A stretch of 64,000 nt of DNA from Helichrysum umbraculigerum. Its lineage: Eukaryota; Streptophyta; Magnoliopsida; Asterales; Asteraceae. The stretch covers positions 210,744,250 to 210,808,249 of the forward strand of contig CATIUR010000001.1 in assembly GCA_949592205.1 (NCBI GenBank), in the 5' to 3' direction. A program made the translations under genes and the position numbers. This document shows, piece by piece, positions 1 through 10,239 of this stretch (position 1 is the first letter of the stretch; each line of letters begins with the position of its first letter). The notes beneath the pieces are model-generated. The model did no database searches and had not been told where the DNA came from. It saw only the letters and a program-made list of their open reading frames with translations.

Positions 1-398
1 TGTATCACACTCGAGTTCAAGGAGGTAAGGAAACATCTTCGGTTCCTCACTGAGCAGTTCATTTTGCAGTGTAGGGTTGTTGACGAAGTGAGTTGTCATT
101 TTCTACGAAATAAGTGTTCTATTTAAGAATTTGCCTCAAGTAAGTGAAGTTATATTAATTTATCTGTTTAAAGTAACGAATAGCATACGAGCTCCCGGTC
201 TCAACCAGTGTGAGATAATTGGGAAGGGAGTTTGGTTACTTTATCTCAAGTATAAGGCAAATCGTGTCGTCGGAATTTAGGTAGTCGGTCGTTTCCTAAT
301 CCTATTGTGTACTTAGGATCAAAGAAAACACACAGAGTAAAACACAGTTGTATATAAATCATTAAACGAGAGATTTATGAGAAAACAGATTCGGGTAG
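1..398. other. Unassigned internal sequence after the gag of element A
   Basis: This stretch lies downstream of the gag stop on the minus strand. A complete gypsy element would continue here into protease and reverse transcriptase. I see no protease DSGA motif and no reverse transcriptase motif on either strand. It may be 3' non-coding sequence of a gag-only element or the edge of a deletion. The window ends before this can be settled. Confidence 0.4.
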
Positions 399-1487
399 TC
401 AAAGAATGAGCGTACCCGGGTTGAGTAGATCGCAAAGTCTCGGGTTGTCATCCTCCCTAGCATTAATTACATAAGCTCTACTCTTCGTGTAGTTGTTTTG
501 GGGTTTCAGCTTTGGGCAATCCTTCCTGAAGTGCCCGGTACCATTGCACTCATAGCAGGTCTTGGGTGCAGGAGCATTAGTACCAGTGGGGTTGGTTCGG
601 CAGTCTTGGGCCAGGTGCCCGAATTTCTTGCATTTGATGCAGGGGCAGGTGCCGTTATGATGACGACTACATTTGGAGCAGTAGGGCTTGCTCCCCTTGT
701 AAGCCTTTGAGTCATTGGCAGTGCCAGTGGCAGGCTTTTTGTCAGAGGTAGGGTTGGATGAGTGGGGAATCACTTCCCATTTACGTTTGTTATTCGCGGG
801 TGGGGTTGAAGTCGAGCCACGGCGGACAGAATTAGCCGTTAACTCATGAGCCATACGAATGGCGCTCTGAATGGTTCCCGGTTTAGATGAAGTCACTAAA
901 TCTTGCAGTCGCTCGGGAAGTCCATCAACGTACTTTTCAATCCTTTTGTATTCAGGGTCGACCATGGATGGGCACAGAAGTGCCAGTTGGTGAAAACGGT
1001 TGGTGTAACCGGTGATATCGTCGCCTTGCATCTTGTGATTCCAGAATTCTAATTCCAACTGTTTCAGCTCGTCTCTTGGGCAGTACTCGCCCCTCAGCAT
1101 ATTCTTTAGTTCATCCCACTGTAATTTGTAAGCATCGGCAACACTTACCGTCTGCGCATAAGTGTTCCACCAAGTAAGGGCGGTGTCAGAAAAGGTGCTG
1201 GCGGCGAATTTAACTTTATCCTCTTCCTTGCAGTTGCAGATGAGGAACACTGATTCGATTTTCTCGGTCCATCGAATCAGACCGATTGCTCCCTCAGTTC
1301 CTGCAAAGTTCAGCGGCTTGCAGTTATGGAAATCCTTGTAGGTGCAGGTTTTGGGTTGTGGTCCATTAGTAGCTGTATCTTCGCTACCAGGGTTTGATGT
1401 TCGGGTAGCTAGGGCTTGAGCCACGCTACGGGCAATTATACCCGCTACTTCGGCTTCAGTAAGCATGATTTGACGCCGAGGAGGCAT
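399..1487 (-). CDS. Retrotransposon gag protein (gypsy type) of element A
   Basis: This is the capsid/nucleocapsid protein of an LTR retrotransposon, which packages element RNA in cytoplasmic particles. The reading frame opens at 1514, but the MPPRRQ methionine at 1487 gives the usual gag start and a product of about 362 residues. Residues ~50-200 form a retrotransposon gag domain, including the segment with ALTWWNTY. Two CCHC zinc knuckles follow, CIKCKKFGHLAQDC and CYECNGTGHFRKDC. The frame then stops about 30 residues after the second knuckle. In related gypsy elements the frame usually runs on into an aspartic protease with a DSGA motif; here nothing of that kind follows within the window. 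The gene lies about 860 bp downstream of the primer-binding site at 2348-2359. It is either a gag-only non-autonomous element or one truncated after gag. The gag identity is secure; the autonomy is not. Confidence 0.85.
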   Translation of the reverse strand: MPPRRQIMLTEAEVAGIIARSVAQALATRTSNPGSEDTATNGPQPKTCTYKDFHNCKPLNFAGTEGAIGLIRWTEKIESVFLICNCKEEDKVKFAASTFSDTALTWWNTYAQTVSVADAYKLQWDELKNMLRGEYCPRDELKQLELEFWNHKMQGDDITGYTNRFHQLALLCPSMVDPEYKRIEKYVDGLPERLQDLVTSSKPGTIQSAIRMAHELTANSVRRGSTSTPPANNKRKWEVIPHSSNPTSDKKPATGTANDSKAYKGSKPYCSKCSRHHNGTCPCIKCKKFGHLAQDCRTNPTGTNAPAPKTCYECNGTGHFRKDCPKLKPQNNYTKSRAYVINAREDDNPRLCDLLNPGTLIL

Positions 1488-2347
1488 GTTCCTTGAAACA
1501 ATAATAAAGAACATGTGAGGATTTGGATAAGAATTATGGCGGTGATGATTTAGTACATTTAAAGAAATTTTGTCAACGGTTGAAATTGGTTCAAAGTTTG
1601 TGGGTTATAAATAAGTTTATACAGTTTCGAAATTTTTGAAAATTTCATAAAACATTTTGTAAGAAATTTTTTTGTAACATGTTTGACAAAAATACATTTG
1701 TTATAAAATTTTGATGAATAAAAGAAATCGGTTGTAAAATTTGAAGTCTGACGGAGACTTGAGTTGAAAATGATTTTATTGGGATACATATAACGGTACG
1801 GTGGGGTACGTTGTAGAATGTTATAAACGTTGAATTGGGTAGAGTTAGTGAATAAAACAGAATCCCGATCTTCATATCAAAGGATATTCAATTAGCTATG
1901 ATTGTCAGTTATAATGGTGTAGAAGTCGTCAGACGTATGAATTCGTAAAAGTTGAATAAAAATAGAATGACGAGAATCGAGATGTCGTTTGGTTAATGTA
2001 AGTTGAGAATAAATTTCGCAGCAGTTGAGAGAGAGCATCGTGTCGGGAAAAAGGCCTATGTATATATATATATATATATATATAACACATAACCGCCTAG
2101 TTCGTGTCTAGCACAGTCAAGTAAAAGTCCCGGTTCTCTCGAGGTCAGAGTCAGCTATTGCATTCCTGTTCAACATAACCCCTTTCAGAACTTACATCAT
2201 CTTCATTTAATTGTACATAGTTGATCAGGCTATGTTAAATTAAACTTGTATGCTGTAATTCCTGAACCAGTTATATCTAATGAGGAATACTACCTAACGG
2301 TCATAGTCTAGGCCCACTAAATGCAACCTAGTTCACTATAACCTTAG
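1488..2347 (-). other. 5' untranslated leader of element A
   Basis: This is non-coding sequence between the primer-binding site and gag of element A. It is AT-rich and contains a (TA)n microsatellite at about 2060-2084. Short reading frames here show no recognisable domain. Confidence 0.5.
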
Positions 2348-2359
2348 GCTCTGATACCA
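2348..2359 (-). promoter_or_regulatory. Primer-binding site of element A (tRNA-Met type)
   Basis: On the minus strand the sequence is TGGTATCAGAGC, the usual plant site complementary to the 3' end of initiator tRNA-Met. It starts four bases after the end of the LTR at 2363. It fixes the element's orientation as minus and identifies 2363-5407 as its 5' LTR. Confidence 0.9.
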
Positions 2360-2362
2360 ATC

Positions 2363-5300
2363 TGTAACACCCCCAATTTTTGACAGTTTGCGGAAGCGAT
2401 GTTTTGGGTGTTACTAATCAATAATCACAAGCACAAAGGATACAGTGAACGACTCTAAATGAGACGTTCAAAAAGTTATTACATTAATACATAAGTAGTT
2501 TCAAAATACAAGCTCGAGTTCGAGTAAATTCCTAGAGATTCTACTACATAACAGTAAGTACAAAAGTAATGTAATAAAATCTCCAAGCTTGTAATGCATG
2601 TGACTCGAGCTAAGTAAGCTTATCCTGCTGGGCATCCCTACTGATGCTGTGTACCTGAGAAGCATTACTAAAACGGTCAACCAAAAAGGTTGGTGAATCT
2701 CACAGGTTTATAAGTAAGTAAATAGTTTGAACACACTTGTAGTATTTGTAAATCATAGCCAGCCAGTAAGTAACGATCACAGGTTATGCTCATCGTTTAC
2801 TTAAGTTTTAATAAGTGGGTGGTTGCAGATTATGCAAACCGTTTGATACAATCGCCATGAGCCACCATAGTTGAAGCTTAACGTACAGTAAATATCGGTA
2901 CCCCCTCATGAATGTAATCCAAAACATTCATACGGAACGAGTAAGAAACGCCCGTTTCTACAGGAACGGTTCGTGGTAGTGCGTGCTACCCCGGGCGGGG
3001 ATTGTCAGTCCCATATGGATCCATATACTAAAACTCGCGCTTATCACATAACTAACAACTATGATTCAGGAGGATTTCATTGGATTAGTCGTAAAACTCA
3101 TGCAATTGGCGTATCGTTAATCTCGTACAGTAAGTAAATCATGGCAGCAAGTAAGTTTTGTGTGTTCATGTAAAACAGTAATGCATCTCACCCCTGAGTG
3201 TAAAACAGTAAAGTAGGGGCTGTGAGACTCACCTGAGTCTGGCAGTCAATGCAGTAAGTAAGCAAGTAGTATTCCCGTACTAGCAACCCTTAGCGTCCTA
3301 ATGCGCATAAGGTTTAGTAAGTAAATGGAATACTTGTAAAGTATCCCTGCTAGTTGTTCCCAAACTAGTTAATGTCCATTAGTTTGTTTGTATTACAACA
3401 TGTATCGTTTATGTACGTTCCAATGGGCTTAGTCCCCAAAGGGTACGAGAGAAACCTCGTAAGTATTCGTAAGTAAGTTCATATCAGTTAACGTGTAATC
3501 CAGCACGTAACTATCAGGTGAACTTGTAAGTTCGTATCGGGTGTAATCCCGTGTAGTGTACAAGAGTAAGTTCGTTGGAATGTAATTTCCTAAGTATTTC
3601 GAGTGTAAACTCGTACGCGTGTGTGAGTGAAATCTCACGTTAAGTTTTGTATAGTCTTGTACGTATTCAAGTATCGTTGTATACCTTCAAGTATAGTATT
3701 TTAGTTTTCGAGTAACTGTCGTATCGTATTCGGTTCTGTATTTGAAAAGTGATTTCGACACTTAGTTAATATTCTGTTTTTCTGTTCTGGGCATCATGCG
3801 ACACTACAATGCGACACTAGGGTAGTGTCGCAGACTATATGCGACACAAAGGAAGTGCCGTAAGAGTTGGTTCTGGTTTGGTGTTTATGCGACACAACGG
3901 TAGTGTCGCAGACATGGGTACGACACTATATACGACATTGTCGTAGTGTCGCATTTAAGCGATAGTAAGTTTTTGTGTCGTATAAGATGCGACATAAGGT
4001 GCGACACTAAATAAGTGTCGTATAGATAGGTGCGACATAGGAGTTGTGTCGCAGACAAGCGACGAGTACGACACTAACATGCGACACTAGGCTAGTGTCG
4101 CATAAAGCTGAAGCCAGATACGACACTAAAGGTCTGTTTGGGTTTTGGTTCGGTTTTGAGGTCAAACGTTCGAGTCTTGACCCGAGGCTTTTACCTAAGT
4201 CATATTATGGCTAATAATCACTTTATCAACTGAGTTTTCGGTTCTAGAGATCCTCGAGGTGTCGGTTTTTAGTTAATCTTTTCCAAAGTTTTGACACAAA
4301 ATATATATGTTTGTAAATTGATTTTTATAGCAAAACGAGGGCGTTTCTGGGCTAAACCTTCTTCACGAAAGTTGTAGCCGACGAAAAGACGAAGATTTCT
4401 TATTTAGAAAGTTTTCGTTGATTTTGAACACACGATTTTATAAAAATTCCGAAAGTGGACTGTTTTCAGTGGTGGTTCTCGGTTTAAGTTTTCGAGTTCC
4501 AAAAACGAGTTTTAACGTATAATTTGGACATTATAAAGCTAGGGAAACAATAATCTAGCAAAATAAATGTAATCGGAAAAGTTTCGGGTCGCCGGAAAAC
4601 TTACAAAGTAGTCGAAACGAAAATCCGAAAAGATAGGATTGTAGCCCTCGTTCTCGTGATCGCTTTCCTCCAAACGGGTATAGACCTCCGAGGTGTTTTG
4701 GTGGTGTTTTTAGGGTGATTTGGGTGACGGTTTTAGAGAGAGAGAGTGAGAGGGCCGTGAGTGAGAGAGAGAGAAGAAAGATGGAGTGTGAGGGTGTGTT
4801 TGGGTGAGGAAGTAATCAAAAGGGTGAGGGGGGTGGTGTCCCCTTACCTTGGCCGGTTGGGTGGGGTCCACCAAGTGTGGATCTCACCAAATTTTGTTCC
4901 TCCGTGTTTGCGCTCCGTGCGGTGTTCGTTTCCCCGGTCGTTTAAACGTAAAAAAAATCATTTTGTACGCGATTAAACATACGTTTAAAATACGAAATAA
5001 TATCCGATTATTAAGTTGAGGTATTTTCATCAAAATACTAGTTTTTCAAGTTATAAATATAACTTTGTTTCGTTTTGTCGGTTGGTCGAGTTTTCGGAGA
5101 GTTCGGTGACGTTTTGGTTAAAACGTACGTTTTTCCGTTATATTATAAACATAATATAAAGTAATAGTCAAGTAATTAAATAATTTCACATTATTTAATA
5201 ATCGTTTTATCAGTGTACGCAAGTTTGTACAGTGGTTGTTTTATACGATATTTGTTCGAATCGTATACGCGTATATATATACATATATTCCATCCATATA

Positions 5301-5407
5301 CATATATATAAGTAAGTAATGTATATAATCCTATTTCATATTATATACAAGCAATAAACACGTAATTAGGAAAATTTTAAATTTACCCTAAATTTGGGGT
5401 TGTTACA
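2363..5407 (-). repeat. LTR A: 5' LTR of minus-strand gypsy element
   Basis: The boundaries are TGTAACA..TGTTACA, giving 3045 bp. On the minus strand, in order, it holds a block with CGTTTAAACG and CACGGAGCG (4911-4950), a CT-rich tract (about 4735-4770), a palindrome array (3797-4101) and a 5' splice-site-like CAG/GTGAGT with its GT at 3232-3231. It is inserted in LTR B. Sequence past 5407 is the interior of B and not an LTR end. The partner LTR would lie left of the window. Confidence 0.85.
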
Positions 5408-7784
5408 AACGACCACTATATGCGTCGTTTTAAACTTGTATAGATAAAGTAAATGTTTACATCAAAATATTGTTACATTAGTTCGATTCCTGAAATTGAG
5501 AGATTACATAGCATAATTACTTTTACAAAATATAATAATGCAATTCAATCTCTAGTTGTATGAATGCTGACTCGAGCTAATTGTTCCTGCTTGTGCAGCC
5601 AACCTACTGCGGGGTACCTGTGATAAATACTAAAATGGGTCAGCGAAAACGCTGATGAGCTCACAGGTTTGTATGTCAAGGTATAGTTGTAAGAACCGCA
5701 AGATTTATATTGAATTTAAAATGCAATTAAGCAAAATAAAAGTTATACTGTCCATGAGCACATAGTCTGAGCTTAACTTGATTTGTCAGGCCCAATTAAG
5801 GAAACCTAACTTGAAATGCCTCCTACGAGTGCCTAATCAACACTCGTCTTCCCAAATGCTAATACATCCGTTTGACCGGTTAGTGCGTGCTAACCCGGAT
5901 GAGGATTGTCAATCCCATATGATATCATATACTAACATTCACGCTATAAAATACTAGAGACTATGCTTATGGAGGACTTTAAATTGATTAGCTTGAAACT
6001 CATGTAGTATTTGAAGTTTGGCACTTGCGTTCTACTTGTAAAACAAAATCAAGTAGTAATATCACACCCCTAGTTGTAAAGCAGTGAAAATGGGGCTATG
6101 AAACTCACCTGGTTCTTGAAGTGTTTAACTTAATAAACTTGAAGTAATTAGCTGTGAGTTGGTGTCCAAAGGCTTGAAACCTGAATGTGTCCACGACACT
6201 TAAATTGTCATTAATTGTATTGGTATCCCGAAAGACTACCATTTGGATTGTTTGTCTAACTTAATATCCAAATTACCCCGATTTGGTTGATTGTTTTGTT
6301 ACAAGTTACTACGACTTGTTTGAATAAATTGGTACAAGTTACAACGACTTGTTTGATTGGATTGTCTAAGTTACTATGACTTAGTTGATTTAATTGTGTA
6401 TTTGAAAGTGGGTACGGCCCGTTGGTGACGGTTGTAACAATAGTTCTAAAATGTTATTATATTGTTGCTACAGTGAATTGCTACAGTGAATTGCTACAGT
6501 AAAATTTGACTTTTCTACAGTAACTTTGACTTCGAAAATTTTGAGGTTTGAAGATTCTGTTTTGTGCGATGTAGCCTGCGACGCAGGCTGCGACGTAAGG
6601 TTTTTGCGACGAAAAGGGTTGCGTCGCCAAAGTCAATAGTGCTAAGTCAATAGCGATGTAGGGTGCTACGTCGCTCATGCAACGTAGGTTCGGTTTACGA
6701 CGTTAAGGTCTGCGTCGCTATGTGCGACATTCGCAAGTCAATGCGACGTAATAGGCTGCGTCGCTATATGCGACGTTGGGGATATAGTGCGACGTAGGTC
6801 GCTGCGTCGCTATATGCGACGTTGGGGATATAGTGCGACGTAGGTCGCTGCGTCGCATTTGCTCCAGGCCAAATGCGACGTACGGGGTCTGATCGGAGTT
6901 TCAACTTCAAAAACGCATTTTCCGGCCATCGATCGGCCTAATATTTTTACCCAACCCATTTTAGGACATTACAAGGTTATACAAACAACTAGCAAGTTAT
7001 AAAACTTAAAAACGAGAGTTTTCGGAGTTGTGTCGGAACTTACAAATCGCCGAAATGAAATTCCGGAAAGATGAAAGTGTAGATCGTGAAGTGGTGAATC
7101 TTTTGTCCCAAACAAGCTTGAAGATCCGAGGTCGTTTAGTGTGTTAATTTGGTGATTTTTGGAGGATGATGAATATGGTGGTGGTGGGTGGTAGTTGAGA
7201 GAAAAGGAAGGAAAGAAAGAGAAAGAAAAGAATAAATGAAAAGAAAAGGTGGTGAGGATGGGAGGTTAACTCCCATTTTCGCCCCGCGTTCCCGCTCCGT
7301 GCGGTGTTCGTTTTTCTTCGTAGTTTAAACGTTAAATATTTATTTTCTATGTTTTAATATATATTCCAAGATACGAATAATTATTCAGTATTTTTGTTGA
7401 AGTATTTTACTAAACATTTAATAATTACATTATAAAAGGTGATTCGTCCCGTTTTGTTTGTGAAATTACATTTTATTCGCGTTTATATTAATCGTGTGAT
7501 AAAACTTGGATACTAAATATTATTGACATAATATTTTTAAATGTAATAACGTTATTAAAATCCTTGTATTACTTAATAAAATTGTTCACCAACGTCCGTA
7601 TTTATGGAATCGAAATACGTTCGATTTGAAACTCGTACGATTTAAACAAATCGTATAATTGTGTAGATATATATTCAACAATATATATAATAATTGATAC
7701 ATTAATCAGCCTAACACAGAACTAATTACATGTATTACCCTTGATTAGGCACTAAACTATAGTCCTAAATTGACGGTTGTCACA
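5408..7784 (-). repeat. LTR B: older LTR interrupted by element A
   Basis: On the minus strand it starts TGTGACAACCGTC at 7784 and stays alignable by eye with LTR E until about 100 bp short of E's end, where element A interrupts it. It shares with E the opening (TTAGGACTAT..CCTAATCA..TACATGTAATTAGTTCTGTGTTAGGCT, in short blocks), the CTCCGTGCGGTGTTCG block at 7293-7310, and the closing block around the ACGACGCATATAG motif. It carries its own palindrome array (6566-6856). The missing end should lie left of the window. Confidence 0.75.
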
Positions 7785-8074
7785 ACTGGTGCCCAAAGGC
7801 AATACAACAAGTGATCACATAGCTACATACTCATCATGTATCATATCAGACTAATAGTCCATCAACAGTATTATTATTAAACCAAATAATCATGTCAACT
7901 GAATCAATAATAATACGTTTACCCGTTGTAACCAAACCTGTTACATCTAAATCACACCGAGGTTTATAGATCCACTCACCGAATACCTCAGTCGTCCACT
8001 CAGTAGTCTAATATCACCGAGTCTTCTCCACATCTGAGAATACAACAGAATAACACAAGTTAGTCATTTGTCTC
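7785..8074 (-). repeat. Left remnant of old LTR D
   Basis: The segment lies between LTR B and copia element C. Its continuation across C is the segment at 17899-19162, because the C target duplication GTCTC joins them. On the minus strand it contains a 5' splice-site-like GGTGAGTGGA (GT at 7979-7978), which matches T2 at 52375. The start of D is not visible. Confidence 0.5.
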
Positions 8075-8952
8075 TGTTGGAAATAGTGTCCAAGGTCATA
8101 ACTAATTGGTAAGACTATTCTAAAGGTAGAGTCCTTTTTGGGTTGCCCTTTTTGAACAGTAAGAGAAACAATAAGAGAGATAATATTAATTGGAATTAAT
8201 ATTATAGTTAATTAATTGGTTTGTTAATTTATCAATGTTGAAAAATTAATTAGAAGCTAAAAGTAATTAACGGAAACAATAAAGAATATTTAATTATTTA
8301 TTAAATATTAATATGAAACAAAAGGAATATTCTGGAAAGTGATTCCAACCGGCGGTTGGAAGGTTCAACCGGCGGTTGGAGGATTAGGGTTTGTAAGGCG
8401 GTGACGCGTGTTTGACTTAGAACAGGATTCAAGTCCAACCGGCGGTTGGAAGCTCCAACCGACGGTTGGAGGCCGAATTCAGTTGTCCCACATCGGCTGG
8501 AGTATAAACCCCAAGGCCTCCTCCTCCCCTATAAATAGAGGCCTAATCCATGGTTTCCAATTATCCCAGATCCGAATTTAATCTGGTTCTTTCTCTCTTT
8601 CTCATTCCTAATCCTTGTGAGAGTTTACACGACGTAGAGTCGGGACCCTAGGATTATGGAGTTTCTCTTGGTTCACGGGTATGACGCATTAGAGGTATTC
8701 TATTTTGGGTACTTGCCATCCAAAGCATGGAAGGTCGAGCAAGGAGTCTGCGTGAAGGTTCTGCAAGGTTGTATGCGCGTGAGAAATTGGTTTTCTCAAA
8801 GGTTAGTATTTTCTCGTTTATCTATTTATTTTTTTATTGTTAATAGCTTTGTTAAGTAACGGTCCTTTAGGGTTTAGTTTCCTAGTTGATCTAGATTAAT
8901 TGTTATTTTCCGCTGCATATGTTAATCTAGTTAGGGAATAGAAAACCCAACA
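8075..8952 (+). repeat. 5' LTR of copia C
   Basis: An 878-bp LTR running TGTTGG..CCAACA. Upstream of a clear TATA sequence (CCCTATAAATAG near 8528) lie four copies of the palindrome CCAACCGGCGGTTGG or close variants at 8345, 8365, 8435 and 8455. It also holds an open frame of 67 codons at 8656 that recurs in the 3' LTR; I do not take it as a gene. Confidence 0.92.
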
Positions 8953-8953
8953 G

Positions 8954-8965
8954 TGGTATCAGAGC
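8954..8965 (+). promoter_or_regulatory. Primer-binding site of copia C
   Basis: TGGTATCAGAGC begins one base after the 5' LTR and is complementary to initiator tRNA-Met, the standard plant copia arrangement. Confidence 0.92.
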
Positions 8966-10239
8966 GTAGGCTTAATAAGGTTAGCAATACAAAATGTAGA
9001 TAATATGTATTTGGAAATAAAACCGTCTTTTATTTTGTCCAAATAACTAAATTAAATATATATGCATAATAGATTTATATATGTATACAGTTAATTTATT
9101 TACTAATCAGACCTTAGTATTTTAATGGTTTAAAATATATGCTCAATTTTAAAATGTTTTAAAATAAAACCCTGAACCTTAAATGTTTAAGAGAGACCTT
9201 ATATATATAATATGATTTATATATATGTATCATTTAAGTCTAAATACATCGTCAGTCAATTGATAAATCGGCTCACCCATAGAGAACAAACTATAAGAGA
9301 TGTATAAGGTGGGTCGCTCTGCTTCCGTAAAGAAGTAGGTTTTTAATAAGCTTCGCGCTGACCTGCTTCTCCGCTTCTTTGTGCGTTCAATGGAGCTACC
9401 GACGACTTTTGATAGGATGATGTCAAGATTAAAAGTAGGCTTAAAATAGTAAAAAAAAAAAAAATCCCGTTTTAGCTGTAGAAAAATGTGAAAAGTATGC
9501 TAACCCATGAAAACCGCACATCTCTCGTATGGACTGTTAATGGAGCGTGTGTGGTTAACCGGCACATTAATGTGAGGACATATTGAGAGGTGATGTGGGA
9601 CTCGCGATTCTTGAGCGTACTCGAGCCGGGCACCACGCGGGGTTTGCATGGTTGGTTCACCATCTAGTTTATGATCTTCGGCATACCAGTCATGAATGGT
9701 AGATGAGCATAACCAAGATTAACATGCCATTGATAGGTATCAACGAATCTCAAAGATCTAGGAGTTTCATAGAAATGAAATAGACAAAAGTATTTTGTTA
9801 TATAATTACGGCGACCCTTTTCATAAAACTGAAAATATAGATCCTAGCCTTAATTAGAAATTGGGTAATTAATTAAGGAATAGTCAGACTAACTAAAATA
9901 GTTTTTATCTCGAAAATATCTGTTGAAAATGGTAATAATCCTTTCGTTCCCAATTCCGCAAATAACCTAAACTTCTCACAACTCTCAGTTCTTGGGAGGG
10001 AAAGACTTACCAGTTCAATCTGTATGGACGGGTGATGTAACCCTAGGTTCACCCTAAGGAACAAGAGTATGTTCTCGATGAGCTGTGAAACCGTAGGTAC
10101 GAGAACAAGGAATATGTTCCCGAAAAGAATAAGGAGTATATTCTCAATATAAGTAAATTCCCACTATTGATAATGATTCAACCCAAGAGGAGATTGAAGC
10201 TCACCGGAAATATTATGTTGTTTGATACTAAGTTTTGAT
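8966..10239 (+). other. Decayed leader and gag region of copia C
   Basis: No intact frame is present. The stretch should hold the leader and the start of gag. Only AT-rich sequence, a homopolymer A run near 9450 and scattered stops are visible. Confidence 0.4.

Noticed and set aside
498..710. Plus-strand Gly-rich frame opposite the element A gag
   Set aside because: It is the antisense shadow of the zinc-knuckle part of gag.
3797..4101. Regular short repeats suggestive of a CRISPR array
   Set aside because: The repeats are short inverted pairs with irregular spacing, inside plant LTRs. Spacers are not unique inserts of uniform length and no cas genes exist.
8656..8859. 67-codon open frame in the copia C LTR, also at 17597-17800
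   Set aside because: It recurs only because the LTR is duplicated. No domain is recognisable and there is no sign of selection beyond LTR identity.
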